Assembly (NCBI RefSeq): GCF_024266585.1
Contig: NZ_CP100647.1
Span: 3,267,001 to 3,331,000 of the forward strand
DNA: 64,000 bases
Source of the DNA: Xanthomonas sacchari
Lineage (GTDB): Bacteria > Pseudomonadota > Gammaproteobacteria > Xanthomonadales > Xanthomonadaceae
Reading direction: 5' to 3'
Part shown: positions 27,770-36,758 of the stretch, in pieces
How the letters are laid out: each line of letters begins with the position of its first letter
Numbering within the stretch: the stretch's first letter is position 1
The notes under the pieces: generated by a model
Database searches by the model: none
Told to the model about the DNA's origin: nothing
What the model saw: only the letters and a program-made list of their open reading frames with translations
Made by a program: the position numbers and the translations under genes

Positions 27770-30700
27770 ATGCCGCCCCATTCCTTCCCCGTTCCGCCGC
27801 TGCCCAAGTCCGGCCAGCTCCGCGCGCACTGGCGCGCTCCCGCGTCCTCCACCGCATTGGCTTGGCACATCGCCTGCGCCGCGTCCGCGCATCGCGGACC
27901 GTTGCTGGTGGTGGCCCGCGACAACCAGAGCGCGCATCAGCTCGAAGCCGACCTGCATAGCCTGCTCGGCGACGATCCCAGCCTGCCGGTGGTGCCGTTC
28001 CCGGATTGGGAAACCCTGCCCTACGACCAGTTCAGTCCGCACCCGGACATCGTCAGCCAGCGCCTGGCCGCGCTGCACCGGCTGCCGACGCTGACCCAGG
28101 GCATCGTGGTGGTGCCGGTGCAGACGCTGATGCAGCGGGTGGCGCCATTGCGCTACATCGTCGGCGGCAGCTTCGACCTGCGCGTGGGTCAGCGCCTGGA
28201 CCTGGATGCGGAGAAGCGCCGGCTGGAAAGCGCCGGCTACCGCAACGTGCCGCAGGTGATGGACCCGGGCGATTTCGCCGTGCGCGGCGGCCTGCTCGAC
28301 GTGTACCCGATGGGCACCGACGCGCCGCTGCGGATCGAACTGCTGGACGAGGACATCGACTCGATCCGCGCCTTCGACCCCGAATCGCAACGCTCGCTGG
28401 ATCATGTGCAGGCGGTGCACATGCTGCCCGGGCGCGAAGTGCCGATGGACGATGCCAGCGTGGAGCGGGTGTTGACCGCGCTGCGCGAGCGCTTCGACGT
28501 GGACACCCGGCGCAGTGCGCTGTACCAGGATCTGAAGGCCGGTCTGGCGCCGTCGGGCATCGAGTACTACCTGCCGCTGTTCTTCCAGGACGCGCGCGGC
28601 AGCAGCGGTGCGCGCGAAACCACCGCGACCCTGTTCGACTACCTGAGCGAGCGCGTGCTGCCGCTGATCGCGCCGGGCGTGGGCGCCGCCGCCGATGCGT
28701 TCTGGGCGCAGACCCAGGCCCGCTACGAGCAACGCCGCCACGACGTGGAGCGCCCGCTGCTGGCGCCGGAAGAGCTGTACCAGGCGCCGGACGCGCTGCG
28801 CGAGCGCCTCAACGGCCTGCCGCGCATCGACGTGTGGGCCGCCGACCACCCGCGCATCGACGAGGCGCAGGCGCTGGGCGACCAACCGCTGCCGCCGTTG
28901 CCGGTGGCGGCAAAGGACGCCGCGCCGGCAGCGGCGCTGAAGAGTTTCCTCGACCACTACCCGGGCCGGGTGCTGATCGCGGCCGACTCGCCCGGCCGCC
29001 GCGAGGCGCTGCTGGAGGTGTTGGCCGCCGCGGAGTTGAAGCCGGAGGTGCTGCCGAATTTCGCGGCCTTCCTCCCTTCTCCCAGCGGGAGACGCTGGCA
29101 CGAAGCGCCGGATGAGGGGGCGGCGCTTGCGCGGGCTGGAGTGAAGAAGGCGGGTGCTTCGGCAAGTTCCACGGCTGCGCAGACGAACTCCACTAGCGGT
29201 CGGACCCTCACCCCAACCCCTCTCCCGGGGGGAGAGGGGCTTATCGCTGCGCGGTTCGCCATTGCGGTGGCGCCGCTGGACGACGGTTTCGCGCTGGAGG
29301 AGCCGCGCATCGCGGTGCTGACCGAGCGCCAGCTCTTCCCCGAGCGCGCCAGCCAGCCGCGGCGCAGCCGCCGCGTCGGGCGCGAACCGGAAGCGATCAT
29401 CCGCGACCTGGGCGAACTGTCCGAGGGCGCGCCGATCGTGCACGAGGACCACGGCGTCGGCCGCTACCGCGGGCTGATCGTGCTCGATGCCGGCGGCATG
29501 CCCGGCGAGTTCCTGGAAATCGAATACGCCAAGGGCGACCGCCTGTACGTGCCGGTCGCGCAGTTGCACCTGATCAGCCGCTACTCCGGCGCCTCGGCCG
29601 AGACCGCGCCGCTGCATTCGCTGGGCGGCGAGCAGTGGACCAAGGCCAAGCGCAAGGCCGCCGAGAAGGTGCGCGACGTGGCCGCGGAACTGCTGGAAAT
29701 CCAGGCGCGCCGCCAGGCCCGCGCCGGGCTCGCGCTGCAGGTGGACCGCGCGATGTACGAGCCGTTCGCCGCCGGCTTCCCGTTCGAGGAAACCCCCGAC
29801 CAGTTGGCGGCGATCGACGCCACCCTGCGCGATCTGGCCAGCAGCCAGCCGATGGACCGCGTGGTCTGCGGCGACGTCGGCTTCGGCAAGACCGAGGTCG
29901 CGGTGCGCGCGGCCTTCGCCGCGGCCAGCGCCGGCAAGCAGGTGGCGGTGTTGGTGCCGACCACGCTGCTGGCCGAACAGCATTACCGCAACTTCCGCGA
30001 CCGCTTCGCCGACTACCCGCTCAAGGTCGAGGTGCTGTCGCGCTTCAAGAGCAGCAAGGAGATCAAGGCCGAGCTGGAGAAAGTCGCCGCCGGCAGCATC
30101 GACGTGATCGTCGGCACCCATCGCCTGCTGCAGCCGGACGTGAAGTTCAAGGACCTGGGCCTGGTCATCGTCGACGAGGAGCAGCGCTTCGGCGTGCGCC
30201 AGAAGGAAGCGCTGAAGGCGCTGCGCGCCAACGTGCACCTGCTGACGCTGACCGCCACGCCGATCCCGCGCACCTTGAACATGGCCATGGCCGGCCTGCG
30301 CGACCTGTCGATCATCGCCACCCCGCCGCCGAACCGGCTGGCGGTGCAGACCTTCGTCACCCAGTGGGACAACGCGCTGCTGCGCGAAGCCTTCCAGCGC
30401 GAGCTGGCGCGCGGCGGCCAGCTGTATTTCCTGCACAACGACGTGGAGAGCATCGGCCGCATGCAGCGCGAGCTGAGCGAGCTGGTGCCGGAGGCGCGCA
30501 TCGGCATCGCCCACGGACAGATGCCCGAGCGCGAGCTGGAAAAGGTGATGCTGGATTTCCAGAAGCAGCGCTTCAACGTGCTGCTGTCCACCACGATCAT
30601 CGAATCGGGCATCGACATCCCCAACGCCAACACCATCGTCATCAACCGCGCCGACCGCTTCGGCCTGGCGCAGCTACACCAGCTGCGCGGCCGCGTCGGC

Positions 30701-31429
30701 CGCTCGCACCACCGCGCCTACGCCTACCTGCTGGTGCCGGACCGGCGCAGCATCACCCCGGACGCGCAGAAGCGCCTGGACGCGATTGCCTCGATGGACG
30801 AACTGGGCGCCGGCTTCACCCTGGCCACCCACGACCTGGAGATCCGCGGCGCCGGCGAACTGCTCGGCGAGGACCAGAGCGGGCAGATGGCCGAGGTCGG
30901 CTTCAGCCTGTACACCGAACTGCTGGAACGCGCGGTACGCAGCATCCGCCAGGGCAAGCTGCCGGACCTGGACGCCGGCGAGGAAGCGCGCGGCGCCGAA
31001 GTGGAACTGCATGTGCCGGCGCTGATCCCCGACGACTACCTGCCCGACGTGCATACCCGCCTGACCCTGTACAAGCGCATCTCCAGCGCCCGCGACAGCG
31101 ACGGCCTGCGCGAGCTGCAGGTGGAGATGATCGACCGCTTCGGCCTGCTGCCGGACCCGGTGAAGCACCTGTTCGCGATCGCCGAACTGAAGCTGCAGGC
31201 CAACGCGCTGGGCATCCGCAAGCTGGAACTGGGCGAACATGGCGGACGCCTGGTGTTCGAGGCCAAGCCCAACGTGGACCCGATGACCATCATCCAGATG
31301 ATCCAGAAGCAGCCCAGGCTGTACACGATGGACGGCCCGGACAAGCTGAAGCTCAAGCTGCCGCTGCCGGAGGCGGCCGATCGCTTCAATGCCGCGCGCG
31401 GCCTGCTCGCGGCGCTGTCGCCGCGCTGA
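27770..31429 (+). CDS. mfd: Transcription-repair coupling factor Mfd with an in-frame repeat insertion
   Basis: A 1219-residue SF2 translocase that removes RNA polymerase stalled at lesions and recruits UvrA. UvrB-homology modules are N-terminal (PVVPFPDWETLPYDQFSPH). The RNA-polymerase-interacting CarD-like domain begins at IVHEDHGVGRYRG. The motor has Walker A GDVGFGKT (701-708), DEEQ (802-805), and motif VI in the region RGRVGRSHHRAYAYLL. The C-terminal D7 domain is present. Typical Mfd is about 1150 residues; the excess is residues about 436-490 (29074-29239), which read PSPSGRRWHEAPDEG to [11 protein letters not shown], the translation of the same intergenic repeat found four times before cstA. 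The reading frame stays open throughout. Confidence 0.95.
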   Translation: MPPHSFPVPPLPKSGQLRAHWRAPASSTALAWHIACAASAHRGPLLVVARDNQSAHQLEADLHSLLGDDPSLPVVPFPDWETLPYDQFSPHPDIVSQRLAALHRLPTLTQGIVVVPVQTLMQRVAPLRYIVGGSFDLRVGQRLDLDAEKRRLESAGYRNVPQVMDPGDFAVRGGLLDVYPMGTDAPLRIELLDEDIDSIRAFDPESQRSLDHVQAVHMLPGREVPMDDASVERVLTALRERFDVDTRRSALYQDLKAGLAPSGIEYYLPLFFQDARGSSGARETTATLFDYLSERVLPLIAPGVGAAADAFWAQTQARYEQRRHDVERPLLAPEELYQAPDALRERLNGLPRIDVWAADHPRIDEAQALGDQPLPPLPVAAKDAAPAAALKSFLDHYPGRVLIAADSPGRREALLEVLAAAELKPEVLPNFAAFLPSPSGRRWHEAPDEGAALARAGVKKAGASASSTAAQTNSTSGRTLTPTPLPGGEGLIAARFAIAVAPLDDGFALEEPRIAVLTERQLFPERASQPRRSRRVGREPEAIIRDLGELSEGAPIVHEDHGVGRYRGLIVLDAGGMPGEFLEIEYAKGDRLYVPVAQLHLISRYSGASAETAPLHSLGGEQWTKAKRKAAEKVRDVAAELLEIQARRQARAGLALQVDRAMYEPFAAGFPFEETPDQLAAIDATLRDLASSQPMDRVVCGDVGFGKTEVAVRAAFAAASAGKQVAVLVPTTLLAEQHYRNFRDRFADYPLKVEVLSRFKSSKEIKAELEKVAAGSIDVIVGTHRLLQPDVKFKDLGLVIVDEEQRFGVRQKEALKALRANVHLLTLTATPIPRTLNMAMAGLRDLSIIATPPPNRLAVQTFVTQWDNALLREAFQRELARGGQLYFLHNDVESIGRMQRELSELVPEARIGIAHGQMPERELEKVMLDFQKQRFNVLLSTTIIESGIDIPNANTIVINRADRFGLAQLHQLRGRVGRSHHRAYAYLLVPDRRSITPDAQKRLDAIASMDELGAGFTLATHDLEIRGAGELLGEDQSGQMAEVGFSLYTELLERAVRSIRQGKLPDLDAGEEARGAEVELHVPALIPDDYLPDVHTRLTLYKRISSARDSDGLRELQVEMIDRFGLLPDPVKHLFAIAELKLQANALGIRKLELGEHGGRLVFEAKPNVDPMTIIQMIQKQPRLYTMDGPDKLKLKLPLPEAADRFNAARGLLAALSPR
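29074..29239 (+). repeat. Intergenic-type repeat element inserted in frame within mfd
   Basis: The left end CCCTTCTCCCAGCGGGAGA, then GGATGAGGG, and the right end CCCTCACCCCAACCCCTCTC plus GGGGGGAGAGGGG match both termini, in the same orientation, of the ~155-bp units at 52868-53575. The middle differs. About 55 codons are contributed, without a stop. Confidence 0.85.
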
Positions 31430-31875
31430 GGCTGCGCGAACAGGAGTACCGGCGTGCCGATGTCGCGCCGGTCGGCCCGTGCCTCATGATTTCATGGATG
31501 TACCCGCGTTTTATTGATCGCGCTCCTGCGCAAGCGCAGCGCCTGCCGTAATCCCGTGTATTGATCGATCGAAACCAAAACGATTTAGGTTTGTGAAGTT
31601 ACAAAGTCACACCTGGAAAACGCGTCGGCAGCGCGGCGTTTTTAATTCATAAAAATACTATCGCACTCGCAACATCGCGCCGGAAAACCGCCGCGGGGCG
31701 CAAAACACGCTGCCCTATGACATCGATTGCAGCGATCGGAAAAAAAAGTGTCTTGGACGCTAATTATTCCGCCGCACACGCCGATACCTAGCCCACGGAG
31801 AACGTTGCGACGCCTCGATGATTTTTATTCTCATCGAGCACACACGCCCTGCCGCCCCGCCTAAGGAGTACACGC
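31430..31875. other. AT-richer intergenic region before the chemotaxis operon
   Basis: These 446 bp between mfd and the STAS gene are markedly less GC-rich than their surroundings (31560-31770). The region holds the sigma-28-like promoter described separately. No ORF with a start signal is visible. The local drop in GC may reflect a regulatory region or acquired DNA. Confidence 0.5.
31761..31787 (+). promoter_or_regulatory. Sigma-28 (FliA) type promoter candidate for the chemosensory operon
   Basis: TAATTATT, exactly 11 nt, then GCCGATAC. Consensus is TAAAGTTT-N11-GCCGATAA: 7 of 8 match at -10 and 5 of 8 at -35, with ideal spacing. It lies 88 bp before the first gene of the operon, where a motility-class promoter is expected. 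Confidence 0.6.
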
Positions 31876-32184
31876 ATGGGTTCCACATCAGACGATTCGC
31901 CGCTGCAGGTGCACCTGGACGGCGAAATGACCATCCGTCGCGCCAGCGAGCTCAAGCCCTTGTTGCTGCCGGCGCTGGAGCATCCGGGCGGGGTGTGCCT
32001 GCAGCTGCGCGAGGTGACCGAGATCGACGCCACCGGCGTGCAGCTGCTGCTCGCCACGCAAGTGGCCTTGCGCGCACTGGGACGGCCATTCCATCTGCAG
32101 GACTGCAGCGCACCGGTCGCCGAGGCGCTCGCCGTGCTTGGCCTGTACGACAAGCTGGCGCCCGCCGGCGGCAGCGTCCACTGA
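31876..32184 (+). CDS. STAS-domain protein, first gene of the chemosensory operon
   Basis: A 102-residue stand-alone STAS (anti-sigma-factor antagonist-like) protein. Features are VHLDGEMTIRRASELK at the N-terminus and LREVTEIDATGVQLLLAT, where the usual phosphorylated Ser/Thr position of the D-S/T-G motif is occupied by the T in DATG. AAGGAG lies 7 nt before the ATG. STAS proteins often open chemotaxis operons of this type in Xanthomonas and Pseudomonas. Its role, probably as a phospho-switch or scaffold for the array, is not established. Confidence 0.85.
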   Translation: MGSTSDDSPLQVHLDGEMTIRRASELKPLLLPALEHPGGVCLQLREVTEIDATGVQLLLATQVALRALGRPFHLQDCSAPVAEALAVLGLYDKLAPAGGSVH

Positions 32185-32204
32185 CTTCTCCACCGACTCG
32201 ACCC

Positions 32205-34262
32205 ATGGCCATGAACCTCGACCATCTGCTGAAGACCTTCATCGCCGAGAGCCGCGATCTGCTCGAGGACATGGAACGCAACCTGCTGGAAGCCGAGCGC
32301 GGCGAAGCCGGCCCGGACGCGGTCAACGCGATCTTCCGCGCCGCCCACACCATCAAGGGCTCCGGCGGCCTGTTCGACCTGGCGCAACTGGTCGGCTTCA
32401 CCCATGTGGTGGAGAGCGTGCTGGACCTGGTGCGCGAACATGCGGTCGCGCTGGATTCGGAACTGATCCAGCTGATGCTGGCCTGCTGCGACCACATCCG
32501 CGCGCTGGTGGAAGCGGCGGCCGGCGCCGAGGCCGACGAGGCCGCCCTGGCCGCCGACGGCGCGCCGCTGCTGGATCGCCTGCAGACCTATCTGCAACCG
32601 ACTGCGGCGCCCGTCGCCGTGGCGGCCGCCGTCGCGGCGGCGCCGGCGCAGACCGGCTACTGGCGGATCGCGCTGCGGCCGTTCGCCGACGCGCTGCGCT
32701 TCGGCAATTCGCCGCTGCATCTGATCCGCTGCCTGGGCAGGCTCGGCACGCTGGAGGCGGTGCGGACGCATCACCACGACGTGCCGGCACTGCCGGACCT
32801 GGATCCGGAAGCCTGCTACCTGGGCTTCGAGATCCTGCTGCGCTCGGACGCCTCGCAGGCCGCGATCGAGGACATCTTCGAGTTCGTGCGCGACGACTGC
32901 GACCTGCAGGTGCTGGCGGTGGACCCGGACGGCGACGCCGCCAACCTGGCGCTGCCGCTGCTGGTGGCCGAGGCCGGCAGCCAGGCCAGCGCCGACGACT
33001 TCGCCGGGTTCGAGACCGCGGCGGCGCCGGCAGCCACGCCCGCGGCGGCGGCACCGGCCGCCAGCAGCGTTGCCGCCGGCAACGCCAAGGCCGCGGGCGC
33101 CCGCGGCGAAGGCGGCTCGATCCGCGTGGACGCCGACAAGCTCGACCGCATGATCGACCTGGTCGGCGAACTGATCATCGCCGTCGCCAGCACCGGCGCC
33201 AACGCGCAGCGCACCGGCGACGCGCAGTTGCTGGAGTCCACCTCGATCCTCGCCGGGCTGGTCGAGGAAGTGCGCGAAAGCGCGCTGCAGCTGCGCATGG
33301 TCAAGATCGGCGGCACCTTCAACCGCTTCCACCGCGTGGTCCACGACGTCGCCCGCGAGCTGGGCAAGGACATCGCGCTGGTGGTCAACGGCGAGGACAC
33401 CGAGCTGGACAAGTCGGTGGTGGAGAAGATCGCCGATCCACTGACCCACCTGGTCCGCAACGCCATGGACCACGGCATCGAACCGGCCGAGGTGCGCCAG
33501 GCGCGCGGCAAGCCGGTACGCGGCACGGTACGGCTCAACGCCTTCCACGATTCCGGCAGCATCGTCATCCAGATCAGCGACGACGGCGGCGGCCTCAACC
33601 GCGACAAGATCCTGGCCAAGGCACTGGAGCGCGGGCTGATCGAGCCCGGCCGCCAGCTCTCCGACCGCGAGGTGTTCGCGCTGATCTTCGAGCCGGGCTT
33701 CTCCACCGCCGAGAAGGTCACCAACCTGTCCGGCCGCGGCGTCGGCATGGACGTGGTCAAGCGCAACATCACCGCGCTGCGCGGCAGCGTCGACATCAGC
33801 AGCCAGCAGGACGTGGGCACCACCATCTCGGTGCGCTTGCCGCTGACCCTGGCGATCATCAACGGCTTCCAGGTCGGCGTCGGCAAATCGGTGTTCGTGG
33901 TACCGCTGGACGCGGTCGAGGAATGCGTGGAGTTCGAGGCCACCTACCAGAGCGACTACATCGATCTGCGCGGCGGCATCCTGCCCTACGTGCGCTTGCG
34001 TTCGCTGTTCGCCATCGCCGGCGAACGCCCGGCGCGCGAGAGCATCGTGGTGATCCGCCAGGGTGCGCAGCGCTTCGGCCTGGTGGTGGACACCCTGCTG
34101 GGCGAATGGCAGACGGTGATCAAGCCATTGTCCAAGGTGTTCGCCGGGGTCAAGGGCATCAGCGGCTCGAGCATTCTCGGCAGCGGCGGCGTCGCCCTGA
34201 TTCTGGACGTGCCCTCGCTGCTGCAACAGGTCGAGCCGGCGCACGAGGCGCTCGCGGCCTGA
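32205..34262 (+). CDS. cheA: Chemotaxis histidine kinase CheA
   Basis: A 685-residue CheA. The P1/Hpt domain has phosphoacceptor H48 in RAAHTIKGSGG. Residues about 155-245 (WRIALRPFADALRFGNSPLHLIR) form a P2-like segment of the type found in many non-enteric CheAs, flanked by Ala-rich linkers. P3 dimerisation starts near IRVDADKLDRMIDLVGELI. P4 has N box HLVRNAMDHGIE, G1 SDDGGGLN, F box FEPGFSTA and G2 GRGVGMDVV. P5 is CheW-like (GKSVFVVPLDAVEECVE). ATG 32205; 32211 is possible. It phosphorylates CheB and probably the REC-EAL protein; no cheY is in the window. Confidence 0.95.
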   Translation: MAMNLDHLLKTFIAESRDLLEDMERNLLEAERGEAGPDAVNAIFRAAHTIKGSGGLFDLAQLVGFTHVVESVLDLVREHAVALDSELIQLMLACCDHIRALVEAAAGAEADEAALAADGAPLLDRLQTYLQPTAAPVAVAAAVAAAPAQTGYWRIALRPFADALRFGNSPLHLIRCLGRLGTLEAVRTHHHDVPALPDLDPEACYLGFEILLRSDASQAAIEDIFEFVRDDCDLQVLAVDPDGDAANLALPLLVAEAGSQASADDFAGFETAAAPAATPAAAAPAASSVAAGNAKAAGARGEGGSIRVDADKLDRMIDLVGELIIAVASTGANAQRTGDAQLLESTSILAGLVEEVRESALQLRMVKIGGTFNRFHRVVHDVARELGKDIALVVNGEDTELDKSVVEKIADPLTHLVRNAMDHGIEPAEVRQARGKPVRGTVRLNAFHDSGSIVIQISDDGGGLNRDKILAKALERGLIEPGRQLSDREVFALIFEPGFSTAEKVTNLSGRGVGMDVVKRNITALRGSVDISSQQDVGTTISVRLPLTLAIINGFQVGVGKSVFVVPLDAVEECVEFEATYQSDYIDLRGGILPYVRLRSLFAIAGERPARESIVVIRQGAQRFGLVVDTLLGEWQTVIKPLSKVFAGVKGISGSSILGSGGVALILDVPSLLQQVEPAHEALAA

Positions 34263-34448
34263 TCCGGCGGCGGCCGCGTCCGGCAACGCGGCCACGCCTG
34301 TGCATTTCCCTCGGGGTCGCACCACGCCCTCGAGGGCGTAACTCGCATTGACGCGGCGCTCCGCTCCGGGGCGCCGGCCGCCATCGTTGGTGTGTGTCCT
34401 GTCGCTCTCCATCGTTCCATCCACTCCGACCGTCCGGGAACTGCCTCC

Positions 34449-36716
34449 ATGTCCACCAAGTTCAGCATCGCTTCCAAACTCTGGACCGCCAGCGCGGTCG
34501 CCGTTGCGCTGCCGCTGACGGCCGCCCTCGCCGCCTACACGCTCTCGCTGCCGGCGGCCACGACGCTGACCCTGAGCGCCGCGGCCAGCGCAGTGGCCGC
34601 GCTCGTGCTCGGATGGACCGTGAGCAGCGCGGCACGCTCGGTCCGCGTCACCGCCGCAACCCTCTACGATTTCTCGCGCGGCAAGTTCGACGCGGTGCTG
34701 CCGCAGGTCGGCAGCGAACAGGCCTGCGAGCTGGTGGTGGGGTTGCGCGAGGTGCAGGGCAACGTGCGCCGCGCCAACGAGGGCATCAAGCAGATGGTCC
34801 TCGCCCATGAGGCCGGCGACATCGACGCGGCGATCGACCCCAGCACGCTGCATGGCGAGTTCCGCGACATCGCCGATGGCGTCAACCGCGCGGTGGCCGG
34901 CCATGTCGCGGTGAAGAAGAAGGCCATGGCCTGCGTCGCCGAGTTCGGCCGCGGCAACTTCCGCGCGCCGCTGGAGACCTTCCCCGGCAAGAAGGCCTTC
35001 ATCAACGAGACCATCGAACAGGTGCGCCGCAACCTGCTGGAACTGATCGCGCAGATCAACCACATGTCCGCCGAGCACGATGCCGGCGACATCGACGTGG
35101 TCATCGACAGCCATCGCTTCGACGGCGACTTCCGCACCCTGGCCGAGGGGATCAACCGCATGGTCAACGGCCACATCGCGGTGAAGAAGAAGGCCATCGC
35201 CTGCGTCGCCGAGTTCGGCCGCGGCAACTTCAAGGCGCCGCTGGAGACGTTCCCGGGCAAGAAGGCGTTCATCAACGACACCGTCGAACAGGTGCGCCGC
35301 AACCTGCTGGGCCTGATCGCGCAGATGAACCACATGTCCGCCGAACACGACGCCGGCGATATCGACGTGGTCATCGACAGCAGCCTGTTCGAGGGCGACT
35401 TCCGCAGCATGGCCGAGGGCATCAACAGCATGGTGGTCGGCCACATCGCGGTGAAGAAGAAGGCGATGGCCTGCATCGCCGAGTTCGGCCGCGGCAACTT
35501 CGACGCGCCGCTGGAGACGTTCCCGGGCAAGAAGGTGTTCATCAACGACACCATCGAACAGGTGCGCGCCAACCTGCGGGCGCTGATCCGCGACACCAGC
35601 CTGCTGGTCGCGGCGGCGAGCGCCGGGCGCCTGGAAGTGCGCGCCGACGCCGGCCTGCACCAGGGCGATTTCCGCCGCATCGTCGATGGCATCAACCAGA
35701 CCCTGGACGCGGTGATCGGCCCGCTGGACGAAGCGCGCGTGGTGCTCAAGGCGATCGAGGACGGCGATCTGACCCGGCAGGCCAACGTGCAGTGCGAAGG
35801 CCAGCTGAAGGAGCTGTGCGACAGCCTCAATGCCACCGTGACGCGCCTGGCGCAGGTGGTGGGCGAGGTCAACATCAACGCCGAAGCGCTGGCCAGCGCC
35901 TCGGAGGAAGTCAGCGCCACCGCGCAGTCGCTGAGCCAGGCGGCCAGCGAGCAGGCCGCCGGCGTCGAGGAAACCAGCGCCTCGCTGGAGCAGATGACCG
36001 CCTCGATCTCGCAGAACACCGAAAACGCCAAGATTACCGACGGCATGGCCACCAAGGCCGCGCGCGAAGCCGCCGAGGGCGGCGATGCGGTGCGCTCCAC
36101 GGTCGCGGCGATGAAGCAGATCGCGCAGAAGATCGGCATCATCGACGACATCGCCTACCAGACCAACCTGCTGGCGCTGAACGCGGCCATCGAAGCCGCG
36201 CGCGCCGGCGAGCACGGCAAGGGCTTCGCGGTGGTCGCCGCGGAAGTGCGCAAGCTGGCCGAACGCAGCCAGGTCGCGGCGCAGGAGATCGGCGAAGTCG
36301 CCGAATCCAGCGTCGGCCTGGCGGAAAACGCCGGCAAGCTGCTCGACCAGATGGTGCCGTCGATCCGCCGCACCTCCGACCTGGTGCAGGAGATCACCGC
36401 CGCCTCCGAGGAACAGACCTCCGGCGTCGGCCAGATCAACGCCGCGGTCGGCCAGCTCAACCAGACCACCCAGCAGGCCGCGGCCAACTCCGAGGAACTG
36501 GCCGCTACCGCCGAGGAGATGAGCGGGCAAGCCGAGCAGTTGCAACAACTGATGAGTTTCTTCCACACCAACCAGGCGGTCGCGCCGCGACGTCCGGTCG
36601 AAACACCGCGCGTCGCCCCGATCAGGAGGTCGCCGCCGCGCTCGCGCAGCTTCGGCCACAGCGACGGCGCGCTCGCGCTGGCGCCGCCAAACGAACTGCA
36701 TTTCGACAGTTTCTGA
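34449..36716 (+). CDS. Methyl-accepting chemotaxis protein with tandem 90-residue HAMP-like repeats
   Basis: A 755-residue receptor. Two adjacent membrane helices (residues about 13-60) have almost no periplasmic loop, so it senses inside or at the membrane. Residues about 100-400 are a chain of near-identical 90-residue HAMP-like units; AEFGRGNF recurs with its E at 165, 255 and 345 (exactly 270 bp apart). The signalling domain contains the hairpin tip ([25 protein letters not shown] split over 560-590). The C-terminus carries a flexible basic/Pro linker and ends HFDSF, resembling the xWxxF-type CheR/CheB tether. The receptor signalling DNA is nearly identical to that of the next gene. Confidence 0.93.
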   Translation: MSTKFSIASKLWTASAVAVALPLTAALAAYTLSLPAATTLTLSAAASAVAALVLGWTVSSAARSVRVTAATLYDFSRGKFDAVLPQVGSEQACELVVGLREVQGNVRRANEGIKQMVLAHEAGDIDAAIDPSTLHGEFRDIADGVNRAVAGHVAVKKKAMACVAEFGRGNFRAPLETFPGKKAFINETIEQVRRNLLELIAQINHMSAEHDAGDIDVVIDSHRFDGDFRTLAEGINRMVNGHIAVKKKAIACVAEFGRGNFKAPLETFPGKKAFINDTVEQVRRNLLGLIAQMNHMSAEHDAGDIDVVIDSSLFEGDFRSMAEGINSMVVGHIAVKKKAMACIAEFGRGNFDAPLETFPGKKVFINDTIEQVRANLRALIRDTSLLVAAASAGRLEVRADAGLHQGDFRRIVDGINQTLDAVIGPLDEARVVLKAIEDGDLTRQANVQCEGQLKELCDSLNATVTRLAQVVGEVNINAEALASASEEVSATAQSLSQAASEQAAGVEETSASLEQMTASISQNTENAKITDGMATKAAREAAEGGDAVRSTVAAMKQIAQKIGIIDDIAYQTNLLALNAAIEAARAGEHGKGFAVVAAEVRKLAERSQVAAQEIGEVAESSVGLAENAGKLLDQMVPSIRRTSDLVQEITAASEEQTSGVGQINAAVGQLNQTTQQAAANSEELAATAEEMSGQAEQLQQLMSFFHTNQAVAPRRPVETPRVAPIRRSPPRSRSFGHSDGALALAPPNELHFDSF

Positions 36717-36758
36717 TACCCGCAGTCACCACACACGCATCCACAGGGGGAATGCACA

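Noticed and set aside
29074-29239. A new functional domain in Mfd
   Set aside because: The segment matches a non-coding repeat at both ends, so it is treated as an insertion rather than an evolved domain.
31788-36701. A 1637-codon open frame antisense to cheA and the first receptor
   Set aside because: It is a GC-rich shadow with no family similarity or start signal; the plus strand carries well-recognised chemotaxis genes.
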